Below, one piece after another: positions 24,761 to 34,671 of a stretch of 64,000 nt of DNA. The position numbers and the translations under genes were made by a program. The notes beneath the pieces were generated by a model. It saw only the letters and a program-made list of their open reading frames with translations, made no database searches and had not been told where the DNA came from. The first letter of the stretch is position 1. Every line of letters starts with the position of its first letter. Source of the stretch: Angiostrongylus vasorum (Eukaryota; Nematoda; Chromadorea; Rhabditida; Metastrongylidae); NCBI GenBank assembly GCA_018806985.1, contig JADANN010000286.1, forward strand, positions 558,001 to 622,000, read 5' to 3'.

Positions 24761-27700
24761 GATACACAAATTTTAACAATGCGCATTAACCACAATACAG
24801 GTCGCAATCGTTGAAGAATTAGGTTTCATTGCACAAACATCGAAAGTTGATGTTGTTGCAAGTGTGCTGAAGAAACGACAACCAGATCGTGAAAGTTTTC
24901 TGCTTTATCGGTAGACACAACTTTCAACACAGTCACTCCATCTCTTTAAGGGTAATCACTACATAAGTTTTTTCTTGGATTCCTGCGCTATAACTTCCCT
25001 TATGCAGCCACACTCTTCGTGAGTTGTGGAAAACTGAGTGGTAAAGGCTTGCCAAGAAAAGTCATGCTAAAGTTATTAAGCCTTTATGAATGGTCCTTTA
25101 ACGAATTTAAAGTGAATTTAATCAGTACCAATACCTATATCCTCGTTCAATTCATTTGGTGAAATCAAAAAATATTTTTTAGTTAATTAGTGGTATTTTA
25201 GGGATTCAGTGAGCATGAGTCACCGTAAAGACATGGACTATATTTCTTCGATATGGATGGTAGCTATTACATTTCTGTCTGTCGGTTACGGTAAGTAAAA
25301 TAAGAATATAATTGATTTTTCTCAAAAAAGGTGTTCTACTGACTTACTTAAAGGTACTCTACTTATGGTCTTCGTTGGGCTGGTCGGTTAACCCCTAATC
25401 ATTGCCATTCTGGAGGCAATTTAGTCGTAAGGACACAAACAAACTTCCTCATAAGTGCCGACGAGTAGCTGTTTTAACTAAAAGTATACTAGCTTTGATT
25501 TCTCGAACCCACACGAAAGAAGATAACCTGCTCAAACAGCAATAGCTCTTAGCATCTCATTCACTCAGACCTATCTGCAGCTCTTGCGGTGAAACAATAA
25601 ACAAATGCCTAACAAGTTTCCAGTTTCATGGAACTTCGTTGAAATGCCATTGAGATTACTCTTTTGCAGTTCATCTACAACATTAGGGACAGTATTCTCT
25701 AACATTGACATTCAGGTAAGTGGGCACGGGTAAAAAGGATAAAGGATAAAGCTCTCGGCTTTGATCAACCTTTGAGAGATCCGCCATGCATTCGACTTCA
25801 CTAAGTATCGCTGGAGGTGATTAAATGCATATCTGGTTTTTACAATGACTCGCCGTGGCCTACCGATGTATCGAGCCAGTGCTGCTATCCTCCCAGACAA
25901 GTCTGGTACTATTTTGCCGACCCCCGGAGGGATGGAAGGCTTGGTGGGCCATGGGCGCTGGGATCGATTCCACGAGTGTGTCGCAGTGGGCACGGGTAAC
26001 GGGCAAAAATTGTGCTGGAGATCTTACTATCAGTAAATATAGGTGATCCAAGTATGCAAGATAATCTAGGAAGCATGAATGCGTGTAGTGCAGCGTTTGA
26101 GGTACTGTGCGATCGAAATACAGTCATTTGTTCGACGATGGGCTGGACCAACCAACCCCATATCCCCTTCCTTTCACAGGCGGCAAAGTCAAGTCATACC
26201 ACGCTTCTTTTGGGAAAGCTGTTTCCGATTCACAAAAAGCCATTGAATGGTGGTGATGATGACTCGGGAACGCTTTAGCACGACGATCTCGGCATTCTCG
26301 GGAGAGTCAAATGGTACAAACACTTGATGGCATTCATGAGAAGACAAAATTAGCTAACTGCAATCGAATAAAGGAAACGATGAAGCTCTTGGCGTTGATC
26401 AATCCGCAAGGGATGCGCCAAGCATTCGACTTCATTAAGTATCGTTGGAGGTGATTGTGCATATCTGGCCTTTAGAACTCGCGGTGTCGTACCGTTGTGT
26501 CGAGCTAGTGCTGCTATCCTCCCATACAAGTCTGGTACAATTTTTCCGACCCCAGAGGTATGGAGGGCTTGGTGGCTCATGGGCGTGGGGATCGATTCCA
26601 CGTGCGTGTTGCAGCGGCGCTTCCAACCACTGCGCCACACGCTCCCCCACTGCAATTGAATGGAAGAAAAAAAGTCCAAGCGCGCTCGCTATGACGGATG
26701 CAAGACAACTTTGCCAGTAGAAGTAATATTGGAGCTCTACAACATGCGGATCATATGAAAGTATACCAAATATAATATTTTAGCAACACTGGTAGTTGAT
26801 CGAATTTTTGGATAGCGATTGTATCAAACCTCTCAGCCTGTCTCCATTCAGGTGACATCGTACCCCCAAACCAACTGTGGACGCACCATGGCTGTGATAA
26901 CAGGAATATTGGTAAGTGTTTCTGCAAACGATGTTAATTAAGCAGTGTTTAACTTAGAATCAGTTGGACGTTTCTTTAATCTAGCAACTTTATTCCTTTG
27001 AAATTGTCCGGACCAGAAATTTTTGACCGATGCGCCAGCTTTTAATAAAAGTTTGTCTTCCTTCTAAAGAACGAAAAGAGAAGTCCGAAATCGAATGCTA
27101 CAAATGTTCTCGAATATGCGGCTGTGAATGGGTAGCATAAGTATGATGGCTGGTAAGTTTACAGCCGATCACCTCTTATCGGGAATATTTCGCCGATTTT
27201 CATAGCAGAGTCCACGTCGCTCATCCACAACTAGCGTTCATGGAAGTAATTCGCCCTGCGCTTAATGGAATCTAAAACATTACATCCAACTCCGGAACTG
27301 TTTTGGAGTACTCTAGCGCCCATTCTTTTTCTCCACATAATTGATTAAACGTGATTCATTTTAGATTTGTCTTCTGATGTTTAAAGAAAATCTGATGTTT
27401 GTCGAGCATTAAGACTGACACATTCGTCTTCAGACTGTTTTCCAGTAGTTATACCACATGATTCCGTTGTTACCTTCGTTTCGGTCCTTCATAATTCTGA
27501 AATGTCAGTCATCGTCTGAGGTACACTATGGGAGCTCTTGAAGAGAAATCATGTGGAGCAAATGTACGCGGAGGTTTAGTCATCGCGACCTTACTTTACC
27601 CCTTTCGTAAATAAGTGTACCATCAAGAGTCTGACTTCAAAGGACTGGATAGTGCTACTCCGTTTGGTTTGTAGACGATAATTAGTTACTGGTTATCATT

Positions 27701-30700
27701 TTCCTTCAAATGATGATGTATTGAATCCCGCTACATTCATCTTATGAATACTATTTACTTGGATATTTGGACGGCACTCCTTCAATAGTTGTGCAGGCCC
27801 CAACATAATCTCCATTTTTGGGAGTTTTGCTGTTTTAGCGATTGTGTTTCTCTGGAGTTCCGAGGTCAGCCAGGCCAAAGTCTGTTTCAGGTCGTCACCA
27901 CCACAGGCAGTCGCCGCTCTTTTGGATCAGAGGGAGGTTTGATACCATGCGACTAGTTTGATAACAGGAAAGTGGTTGATCCTGGCTTTGGTTTAATCTT
28001 AGTTGCGCTTCCTGATGGAAACGCCGGCCTCCTTTTCAGCTTGGGATACCCTGCCGGGGCGATGATTCTCCCGCTTTACATCGCAGCCCGACACCCAGGA
28101 ACACCTCTTAGCCACGATGAGGCGGCAAACCGGAATTGCGTTGTTATTTCTTAAAATTTAATAGCCCTCTGTAAGGAGATTTTGCATAAGACAAATAATC
28201 AGGCCAACAGCTAAACTGGTGTTCACTGAGTTCTGGAAATCACCTGCAGTATTTGTGTGAAAAAAGTATCATATGAAATTTACAGGGTACTTGTGCCTCT
28301 TCGATGGTCGTAGCAGTGGTGGCGAGGAAGCTCGAGTTGACCAGAGCCGAAAAACACGTTCATAATTTCATGATGGACAACCAGTTAACGAAAAAGGTGG
28401 GAAAGAAAACAAAATATGAATGACTGTGTTATTTTAGTGTATGTGAATGATTCTGGATGTGAAGATAATTGGTAAAAGAAATGAGGACGAGAATCCTCAT
28501 ACGAGTGAACAACGCGCACAAAGAAGCCACCCTAAAAGCGTCGTAACGGGCGACGAAAGCGACATATTGATTATTCTACGGAAGAAATCGATATAGGTGT
28601 TTCAAGCAATGTTGTTTTCGAGCCGACTGAACAAAAGAACCTTCAGGAAATATCCGATATGCTTGTTTCATTTAGCGACATCTAATTTCACAGTGAATAT
28701 AAACGATCACTTGAGAAAAGTGAACTAATCTGCATTCTAGATCTTAATCGTTTCAGTTGAAACACTCGGCAGCAAACGTGCTGAGAGAGACGTGGCTGAT
28801 ATATAAATTCAGAAAGAAAGTTGAAAAGATCGATTATGCTCGGATTCGTCAACATCAACGGAAGTTCCTCGTCGCTATCTATGAGTACGTCTATGCAGTA
28901 GTTTCTAAACGAATTCATAAAGCTCAGAAATCAGCAATGTGAATTGGAGTGTTTGCTACAGAGGTGCTCGTTAGTCAACTTAATTGGAATAAGGCGTGCT
29001 TCGGGTACAAAATAACTCAGATGAGATTACTCATTCTTTAGCATTACCAACGGCGCGTGTGGCGCTGTGGTCGAAGGCGTCCTGCAATACAAATATGGGG
29101 GTTCATCCCGCCCCGGTGGCCCACTAAGCCTTCCATCCCTCCGGGATCGACATATTAGTACCACAATTGTCTGAGAGGATAGTAGCACTGACTCAATACA
29201 TCGGTAGGCCACCGCGAGTCATTGTAAAGGCCAGATATGCATTCACTCACCTCCAAAGGTGCTCAATGAAGTCGAATGCATGGCGCATCCCTCACGGATT
29301 GGTCAACGCCGAGAGCTTCATCCTTCATCGTTTACCCTTACCAGCGTGGTCATGCTGAAGATTAGCAATAGTTGGTAATAACGACACGTTTCTTTCAATC
29401 TATTTGGTTTTTTGTATGTTTTCAAAAGTCGAGTTTTTCTTTTAAGAATGCGTAAAGTGAAGAGAGATCAGCGGAAATTGGCGGAGAATTTCGTATCGTT
29501 GGGAGATATCGCAAAAGTAAGCGTTAACACCCAATTTTTTCTTAACCTTTTCACTTACGCTGTTCATATGGCTTCACTCATGTGTTCATTTGCGCAATAG
29601 ATCCGTCATATTTTCGTAAAGTTCAGTATAAAATGATTTCAGTCAAAAGTTTTGTAGGTTTAGGAAAGTGGGAAAGGAGCAGATCGAAAATGCTTAGACT
29701 ATTCACACAGATAACTTACATGGCCCGTCGTCACAATGACATGCCGGTTTCATTCGTTTCAATCTAAAAACCGTCATCTATTAAAATAGCTGCCTTCGAG
29801 CGTGGCTTAGAATACTGCTGGATACTGCGGTTTCTTCTCTCCTCATTGACATAATGAATACTGGTTCAACATGAGTTCCGCTGGAACTCAGCGGTGCCAC
29901 TGCTTTAACACCCCATGGAAGAAGTCACCATGAGGACCAGCTGGCCTTTGTAGATCGAAATAAAGTCTGCTTTTCCGTCTCTTGGATTCCTCCCTAACGA
30001 CGTCAAGTTCTGCAGCTCAACAAATCCTCCAGACAACATAGCAAGCAAAATCGAAAGGAAAATAAACTTTATGCTTTGCACTAATTTTTAACAAGACTAT
30101 TTTTCGATAAACAATGATCTTGAACAACTCGTCGTCGATAAATTGGTGTTTCAGAAAATTAGAGGCAGTTAGGGATTGTATATAGGGCGTGGAAAGTAAG
30201 ATAGTGTCATGTTTACCGTAGTTCAACCAAGTTCTGAAGGGCGACTAGCAAAACGTTTGAGGGCGTACTGTCGTGATTGCTTACTGGCTCTCTTTTTCCT
30301 ATATTGTGCAAGCATTTCTACCATTTCGCTAGAGTATGACTCCATGCTGGTGAGTATCACCAAGCTGAAAGGTAGCCAAAGAAATTCGTCCTATCGTAGC
30401 CCATGATTTGAGCTTTTATCCTTCTATTCATCCTTCGCCTTAAAAACTTCTCCGGTGAATCATCAGCCCAGAACTATCAACAACATCTTTCCCTATTCTG
30501 TTCTGTTCGCGTTCGCTACGATTCGATCAAAAAGATGGCGTTTCTCGTGCCAAGAATATCAGCAGTGCTTACGTGTCGCCTCATCTGTCCGATCCGTGAG
30601 ATTATGGAATGCTCAACATATCAAATGTCGTAATTCCCTCCAGTACCTGAAAACGCGTGGACGCTGGTTGGAGGCCCCTACTGCGACACACACGTGGAAT

Positions 30701-31823
30701 CGATCCCGGCGCCCATGGCCCACCAAGCCTTCCATCCCTGTGGGGTCGGCAAAGAGTCATTGTAAAGGCCAGATATGCATTTAATCACCTCCAACGATAC
30801 TTAATGAAGTCGAATGCATGGCGCATCCCTCAAGCGTTGATCAACGCCAAGAGCTTTTTTTAACTTCTACCTGAAAACGTTTGTAGAGAGATAACACTAT
30901 TTACACTCAACTTGTCTCTACGGAATTTTGCTGGGAATATAAACAAATATAATAATTGTTATTTCCTATATTTCTTATATCCCCCCAACGGTTCGTGACC
31001 GGGACGTGTTCCTGGGCATGGGGATGGGAGTTCCCCTTTAGTCAATTTTCCAAGACATAACTACTCGATGTGAGTGGTCATCCAATGCATCTCTTCTTCT
31101 TGAAACCACTTTACACCCATCGTTGGCCGAAACTCTGAAACGTTCGCGAATTCAATCCCTGCATTGATAGGCTTTAATTCATGAACTGTTTCTAGTGAAC
31201 AGAAGCATTTTGTTGAAAGAAAAGAGTCTTTCTTATATTAAAACTCAAAGAAATACCCGAGGGAGGTCTCATGCTGTCGAGTTTATATTTCTAAAATAAT
31301 ATAAAAAATATAGCAAATGATTGCGTATTCCTAATAAAAGGGACTTACTTCGCAATAATTCGGAAATACCTTGCATACCTATTGGGTGACCTTAAGGAGA
31401 CCTGAATGAGTAACTGTAATTGAAAACAAGTATTATTTCCGTTTTTGATTGGCACGTCAGAGACGGTAGCAGAGTTGTGAGCCCTTCAACGAGAATATCC
31501 TAAATCTTCATACTAGTGCAAGTCTTCTTCTCATTATTCAAACTCTAAAGACACGGGTTGTTGATTCATGTTGATCAATATCCTCAATCCTTTCATAATT
31601 TCAGACCTCGTCGAACACATACGATCTGATCCAGGACGTCCACTCGACACAAGAAGGTCTTTCACTGCGAATCACTGCCATTGAGCACCAGCTGAGCGAT
31701 ATTTCGCGTGAGATCGGCGCCCTCTCGGATTTCATGCGATCCAGAAAAAGGAGCGAGGGCAGTGACGAGCAGAGCCCATCGCATCCGTATCGAAGACGGA
31801 GAGAAACGGTTCTCCCCTCTTAG
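16903..31823 (+). CDS. kcnl: Small-conductance Ca2+-activated K+ channel (SK/KCNL family), 16 exons
   Basis: The joined exons encode a plasma-membrane K+ channel gated by Ca2+ through calmodulin. Exons: 16903-17522, 17610-17724, 18748-18836, 19683-19732, 19804-19899, 19968-20037, 20841-20922, 23726-23812, 23896-23993, 24079-24148, 25202-25290, 26852-26911, 28286-28396, 28757-28884, 29447-29516 and 31605-31823. The literal length is 2054 bases. Removing one base from each of five single-base runs gives 2049 bases, i.e. 682 residues plus TAG. Approximate positions: long Ser/Arg-rich N-terminus 1-260, S1 265-287, S2 300-320, S3 340-360, S4 378-402, S5 435-457, filter SVGYGD 484-489, S6 to 522, calmodulin-binding domain 523-610, helical C-terminus. 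Diagnostic matches to the family include [43 protein letters not shown] and HQRKFL. Which C. elegans kcnl paralogue is closest cannot be decided here. The introns hold many retroposons. Confidence 0.93.
17610..17724 (+). CDS. kcnl: SK channel exon 2
   Basis: Bounded by CTGTTTCAG and ATCAG/GTGCGC. It encodes an acidic stretch, [18 protein letters not shown] to NQEMIR. It is open only in the frame that takes one base from exon 1. Confidence 0.87.
18186..18440 (-). repeat. SINE-A copy, degraded, SK intron 2
   Basis: An inverted divergent copy: AAGGATAAAGCGTTCCGC tail side, TTGAATGCATATATTGCC block and the TTCTGGTACCAATTTCCCAA core. The head is largely lost. Confidence 0.75.
18748..18836 (+). 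CDS. kcnl: SK channel exon 3 (start of S1)
   Basis: Acceptor TCATTTTCAG, donor ATAG/GTAGGA. It reads [17 protein letters not shown], matching the basic lead-in and first half of S1 in SK channels. Phase 2 in, phase 1 out. Confidence 0.9.
18998..19283 (+). repeat. SINE-A copy, SK intron 3
   Basis: Full-length sense copy with head CGCGTGTGGCGAAGTGGTTAG, intact core and a GAGAGCTTTATCTTTTTT end. Confidence 0.92.
19289..19650. repeat. Family B inverted pair, SK intron 3
   Basis: Left arm TAATGATGCTGAGATATTTG to TGTCTCTCAGCTAG. A centre with ATCAGCCGTGAACAGGATTG. The right arm ends GCAAATATCTCAGCATCATT plus the CCTGCCGTGAAAAAATTG block just upstream of exon 4. Confidence 0.82.
19683..19732 (+). 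CDS. kcnl: SK channel exon 4 (end of S1)
   Basis: A 50-base exon reading [16 protein letters not shown], aligned with the S1 end of SK channels (acidic residues before the S1-S2 loop). Donor GTA/GTAAGT. Confidence 0.9.
19804..19899 (+). CDS. kcnl: SK channel exon 5 (S2)
   Basis: Thirty-two codons in phase 0, with [15 protein letters not shown] and ending YFHIIEVQ. This is the S2 segment of the family. Donor CAA/GTAAGA. Confidence 0.93.
19968..20037 (+). CDS. kcnl: SK channel exon 6 (S2-S3 loop)
   Basis: It reads [18 protein letters not shown], with the family-typical ADDWR. Donor ATAG/GTTAGT leaves phase 1. Confidence 0.92.
20841..20922 (+). CDS. kcnl: SK channel exon 7 (S3), frame disturbed
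   Basis: Read with T5 instead of T6 at 20852-20857, it gives [20 protein letters not shown], matching the S3 Glu, Cys and Pro-x-Pro pattern. A second extra base is needed near the exon 7/8 junction; GGG at 20921-20923 would otherwise make the donor AAG/GTGAGT. Confidence 0.82.
21117..21326 (+). repeat. SINE-A copy with internal deletions, SK intron 7
   Basis: The head GCTTATGGCGCAGTGGTCG joins directly to GCCCACCAAGCTTTC, so the B-box region is deleted. The CATTGTAAAGGCC block is also missing. The tail is GAGAGCTTTATCCTTTC. Confidence 0.85.
21470..21850 (+). repeat. SINE-C copy, SK intron 7
   Basis: Head with AGAGCAGTAGTAGTGATGCG, a shared core (AGTCGGGAAATTACCGGACT), a 3' block with TTGGAAGACCTTCGTGGGTG and GTGATAAGTGCTGAAAT, and a tail of AAAAT-type repeats. 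Confidence 0.78.
22118..22390 (-). repeat. SINE-A copy, SK intron 7
   Basis: A complete inverted copy. TTCGTAGATA (22105) and TTCGTGGATA (22392) flank it as a likely target-site duplication with one mismatch. Confidence 0.92.
23058..23600 (-). repeat. SINE-E copy 1, both SINE-A sites empty, SK intron 7
   Basis: Read on the - strand it has a GCGTGTAGTGCAGTGTTTGA head, a GTCGGCAAAGTCGTACC core variant, then GGGAAAGCTGTTTCCGATTC. It matches 25716-26735 but lacks both nested insertions. It contains an exact 34-base tandem duplication at 23459-23526. Confidence 0.85.
23726..23812 (+). CDS. kcnl: SK channel exon 8 (S4), frame disturbed
   Basis: [15 protein letters not shown] is read in one frame and [14 protein letters not shown] in the next. 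The switch falls in T7 at 23765-23771; T6 restores the S4 sequence. Donor AG/GTTTGC, phase 2 out. Confidence 0.87.
23896..23993 (+). CDS. kcnl: SK channel exon 9 (S4-S5 linker)
   Basis: [15 protein letters not shown] followed by [12 protein letters not shown], among the most conserved stretches of SK channels. Acceptor ATTTTCAG. Confidence 0.95.
24079..24148 (+). CDS. kcnl: SK channel exon 10 (S5)
   Basis: Encodes [19 protein letters not shown] then CER, a hydrophobic S5 helix. Acceptor CTTTCTAG, donor AAG/GTGTGG. Confidence 0.93.
24668..24760. repeat. (AC)n microsatellite in SK intron 10
   Basis: About 90 bases of nearly pure CA repeat with one T interruption. It gives spurious Cys/Val-rich frames on the - strand. 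Confidence 0.95.
25202..25290 (+). CDS. kcnl: SK channel exon 11 (pore helix and filter)
   Basis: Contains [15 protein letters not shown] and ends one base into the second filter glycine codon, so the K+ selectivity filter SVGYGD is split by an intron. Donor ACG/GTAAGT. Confidence 0.95.
25734..25984 (-). repeat. SINE-A copy nested in SINE-E copy 2
   Basis: An inverted copy flanked by an exact 15-base duplication, AGTGGGCACGGGTAA, at 25719-25733 and 25985-25999. The tail side shows AAAAAGGATAAAGGATAAAG. The head is shortened. Confidence 0.95.
26369..26648 (-). repeat. SINE-A copy nested in SINE-E copy 2, second insertion
   Basis: An inverted copy flanked by ACTGCAATCGAAT (26356-26368) and ACTGCAATTGAAT (26649-26661), a 13-base duplication with one mismatch. 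The head complement is CCACTGCGCCACACGCTCCC. Confidence 0.93.
26852..26911 (+). CDS. kcnl: SK channel exon 12 (filter end, start of S6), frame disturbed
   Basis: It starts by completing GD of the filter. With C4 instead of C5 at 26863-26867 (or A2 for the following A3) it reads [19 protein letters not shown], as expected after the pore. The literal frame departs from the family after VPP. Confidence 0.87.
27751..28133 (+). repeat. Family F copy 3, SK intron 12
   Basis: From ATTTACTTGGATATTTGGAC to CACGATGAGGCGGCAAACCG, about 150 bases upstream of exon 13. Confidence 0.85.
28286..28396 (+). CDS. kcnl: SK channel exon 13 (S6 and start of CaM-binding domain)
   Basis: Thirty-seven codons in phase 0: S6 end [20 protein letters not shown] and [10 protein letters not shown]. 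The gate region and first calmodulin-binding helix are almost identical to the family. Confidence 0.96.
28757..28884 (+). CDS. kcnl: SK channel exon 14 (calmodulin-binding domain)
   Basis: Contains [14 protein letters not shown] and [13 protein letters not shown], the calmodulin-binding domain core. Donor GA/GTACGT; the frame stays open for another 20 codons into the intron by chance. Confidence 0.95.
29051..29332 (+). repeat. SINE-A copy, SK intron 14
   Basis: Full-length sense copy: head GGCGCGTGTGGCGCTGTGGTCG and tail GAGAGCTTCATCCTTCATC. Confidence 0.92.
29447..29516 (+). CDS. kcnl: SK channel exon 15
   Basis: Reads [20 protein letters not shown], the end of the calmodulin-binding domain and start of the C-terminal helix. 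Acceptor TTTTAAG, donor AAA/GTAAGC. Confidence 0.94.
30653..30862 (+). repeat. SINE-A copy with core deletion, SK intron 15
   Basis: Head ACGCGTGGACGCTGGTTGG. The stretch from GGGGTCGGCAAA to GAGTCATTG is fused, losing the ATTGGTACCAGACTTGTCTGG part of the core and the following region. The tail end is AAGAGCTTTTTTT. Confidence 0.87.
31605..31823 (+). CDS. kcnl: SK channel exon 16 (C-terminus, stop)
   Basis: Acceptor AATTTCAG; 72 codons plus TAG. It begins [20 protein letters not shown] and continues as a heptad-like helix, then an Arg/Ser-rich tail ending RETVLPS. Confidence 0.94.
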   Translation, partial: TSSNTYDLIQDVHSTQEGLSLRITAIEHQLSDISREIGALSDFMRSRKRSEGSDEQSPSHPYRRRRETVLPS

Positions 31824-32935
31824 GACTAAAGGACTCTGGAAGTCCAACGTAATTTATCATCCGCTTAATCGCTTAAGTTGTTAACCCTCACATCATCAAC
31901 TGTCGCTTTGACAAGTGTCATCAAGTACATTGTGCCTCTTAGAGTTTTACCAACAAACGCAGAGGATTTACGAACTTGATAAATGCTACTGTAATCGTTT
32001 TCCTGTCGGGACACGATGGTGCCAATCGTTGAGCTCAGTTACACTTGAGTATTGCTAAGTGCTCGCGATATTCAGCTACGCAAGCATTTCGTTAATCCAA
32101 ACACAGTTATCTGATCGCTTGCAGCTAGGTAGTACTGTGTATGTTCAAAGTAATCGATCGTTGACTAGTCGTTCCCTACACGAGACGAGCTACGGTAGAT
32201 CTAGATATGTGTAACGACGTTCCTTCATATTGGGTGGACGTGCTACGGAAGCTTACTCCTCCTACGGGTCCCGAGCCTCTTCCCATGAATCGTTGAACTT
32301 TTAGAGGCTTCCCGGGTTGTTTATTTCTATTGATTTAAATGCAGCATGATTGATCATGGCCACTCGTACTGTGAAACGTGTTATACGAAAGTGGTAGATT
32401 TACGAATTCTGTTAGCACTATGGTAGTCGTTTTCTGGTCGAGGCCAAATTGTTTCATACTCGTAACAAACACAGCTATAACTGATCTTTCTTGATAACCT
32501 ACAACCTCATAAGTTGCTTATCGTTTTATGTGGTAGCGTTGGATAGGGTTATTGGAGTTAAGTATTAGAAGTGGTGAACCATGAATTTTTTCGATACAAA
32601 ACCGGTTCTAAAAGCTTTTTTACATATGTAACGAAGTTCTAATGCTATAGAACTTTTTTTCTCTTACAGCTCAAATGACTCTTTTTTTCTTTTTATACTA
32701 GAACTCCTTCACCGTCCGGGATAGCATAGTTTTATCACTGTAAAGACGGTACAAGGGATCATTGTTATATACCTGTCTGTATTGTTCGAAGTGCCCTTCT
32801 TCGTGCAAACATGTATAATTATTGTTCGTGGAAGATGTGTGTTCAACTAGTACACGGTTGACAATGTTTTAAAGGTTTCTCATTTTTTTGAAGTTATAAA
32901 AAATGTTAATACTCTTGGTGTTAATTCACATAAAG
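31824..32935. other. 3' flank of the SK gene, no gene recognised
   Basis: AT-rich sequence. The 3' UTR of the channel gene should begin here. AATAAA is not seen close behind the stop. No repeat copy is recognised. Confidence 0.4.
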
Positions 32936-32937
32936 AG

Positions 32938-33215
32938 TAAAGGATAAAGCTCTCGGCGTTGATCAATTTCTGAGGGGATGCGCCGTTCATTCGACTTCAT
33001 TAGGCATCGTTCGGAGGTGATTGAATGCATATCTGGCCTTTACAATGACTCGCGGTTGCCTACCGATGTATCGAGCCAGTGGTGCTATCCTCCCCAGACA
33101 ACTTAGGTACCAATGTGCCAACCTCGGAGAGATGGAGGGCTTGGTGAGGCTTGAGCGCAGGGGTCGATTCCATGTCTATTGCAGTGGCGCCTCCGACCAC
33201 TGCGCCACTAGATCT
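32938..33215 (-). repeat. SINE-A copy with target-site duplication
   Basis: A nearly complete inverted copy. TGTTAATTCACAT at 32919-32931 recurs as TTGTTAATTCACAT at 33217-33230. Confidence 0.93.
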
Positions 33216-34065
33216 CTTGTTAATTCACATCTAATCTTGAATGATCAACGCCTAACAGTTTAATTATTTAGTAATGGTCTAATTGGCAGATGTGACGGTG
33301 ATCGTCCTGCAAGACCCTAAGTCCTTTCACTACATGCGCACGGCTTCGTCACAAAATTCAAAAATTTTCACGAACACTTGGTGCGAGACTTGTTGGTAAA
33401 TACACGATTAGGACAAGTTTGGGTGGCCGGCTGCAGCTTTTCCAAACACTTCCACATCCACGTGCCATCAAACTACAGTATGAGGGAAATATCAAGAAAA
33501 TGGTAAAAAAGGCGACGGTCGAGCAACTTCTTTCAAATGACCACATAGATGTTGTTTATTGATGACTGCAAGAAATGACTCTTTGATGGCTACGAGACTT
33601 TTGAAAAGCCTCACTGGCAGCCTTAGACACTGTTCGTTAGGATGTGCATAGCTATCCGCCGGAGTGCAGGCTGTTAACATTGTAGGATGCCATAAACCTC
33701 TCCCGGACAAAGAAGAAACTAGTGGCAACGAAGAACTAGACATAGTGGAGCCACTGTAGTAGGCCACACTACAGAAACACTTTAGAAAAGTGTTTAATTT
33801 CGCTCGGAATTTCTCATTATTTCCCTGGTTCTCGTTATTGTGGTAGCTTTGCTAAGAATAATTTGCGAAGGTTGAAAGTTAACCGATTTCGAAGGGAGCA
33901 AAACATTTGGATCGAACCTGCTTTGCAACCGAAATCAAACGAGGAAAGTCGAGAAATTACAGTATTCGCTCTTGCTATTTCATTTGCTGGATCGGGAACG
34001 TCATTTAGTTCAACTTTTTTTTATTACGTTAAACTTCATATGCCATAGACAAGCAAAGATGTGTG
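33216..34065. other. No supported gene; one open frame of unknown meaning
   Basis: On the + strand a frame ending at TGA 33560-33562 is open for about 85 codons and contains GKYTIRTSLGGRLQLFQTL and KKMVKKATVEQLLSND. It has no ATG and no clear acceptor. Overlapping - strand frames at 33358-33767 are similar in quality. Neither is recognised. Confidence 0.3.
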
Positions 34066-34069
34066 GAAA

Positions 34070-34331
34070 AAAAGGATAAAGCTCTCGGCACTGATTAATC
34101 CTTGGGGGATGCGCCATACATTCGACTTCATTAAGCATCGTTTGGAGGTGAATGAATGCATATCTGGCCTTTACAATGACTCGCGGTGGCCTACCGATGT
34201 AACGAGCCAGAGTTGCTACTTTTCCCAGACAAGTCTCGTACCAATTTGCCGACCCTGGAGGGGTTGAGGGCTTGGTGAGCCTTGGACGCGAGAATCGATT
34301 CCACGTGGCCAACCACTGCGCCACGCGCGCT
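34070..34331 (-). repeat. SINE-A copy
   Basis: Inverted copy with AAAGGATAAAGCTCTCGGCA and head complement CCAACCACTGCGCCACGCGC. It has a short deletion beside the B box. Confidence 0.9.
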
Positions 34332-34497
34332 ATAGAAAAAGGTAGGAAAACGTGGCAATTGGAATAAGGAAGATAATGAAGAGAAAAGATTTCTTGTTTG
34401 ACATAGAACTCTTGCCCGAAATATATCTAGTCGATGCTGTAGTCCAAATCCTGACTTCTCCTTGAACCATTAATAACGATGAGGATAATAGTTGGAA

Positions 34498-34655
34498 CGC
34501 ATGTAGCGCAATGGTTACTGGGTGCACTGGAATACACACGTGATCCACTGGCTCCCCAATCCGCAAGCCCATAAACCCTTCCATATCTCCGAGTTCAGCG
34601 ATTTGGTGCCAGACTTGTCTGATAAGACAATTAAATTGACTTGGAATATCGGTGA
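34498..34655 (+). repeat. SINE-A 5' fragment
   Basis: Head AACGCATGTAGCGCAATGGTTAC and the core GATTTGGTGCCAGACTTGTC are present. The 3' half is replaced at once by the next, inverted copy. Confidence 0.75.
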
Positions 34656-34671
34656 GCTAAAGGATAAAATA

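Larger units (their letters stand above)
25716..26735 (+). repeat. SINE-E copy 2 carrying two SINE-A insertions, SK intron 11
   Basis: The E sequence is continuous across 25716-25733, 25985-26368 and 26649-26735 when compared with the copy at 23058-23600. The two gaps are filled by SINE-A copies. Confidence 0.87.

Noticed and set aside
24373..24807. 144-codon - strand frame rich in Cys and Val
   Set aside because: It is the translation of the (GT)n strand of the microsatellite at 24668-24760.
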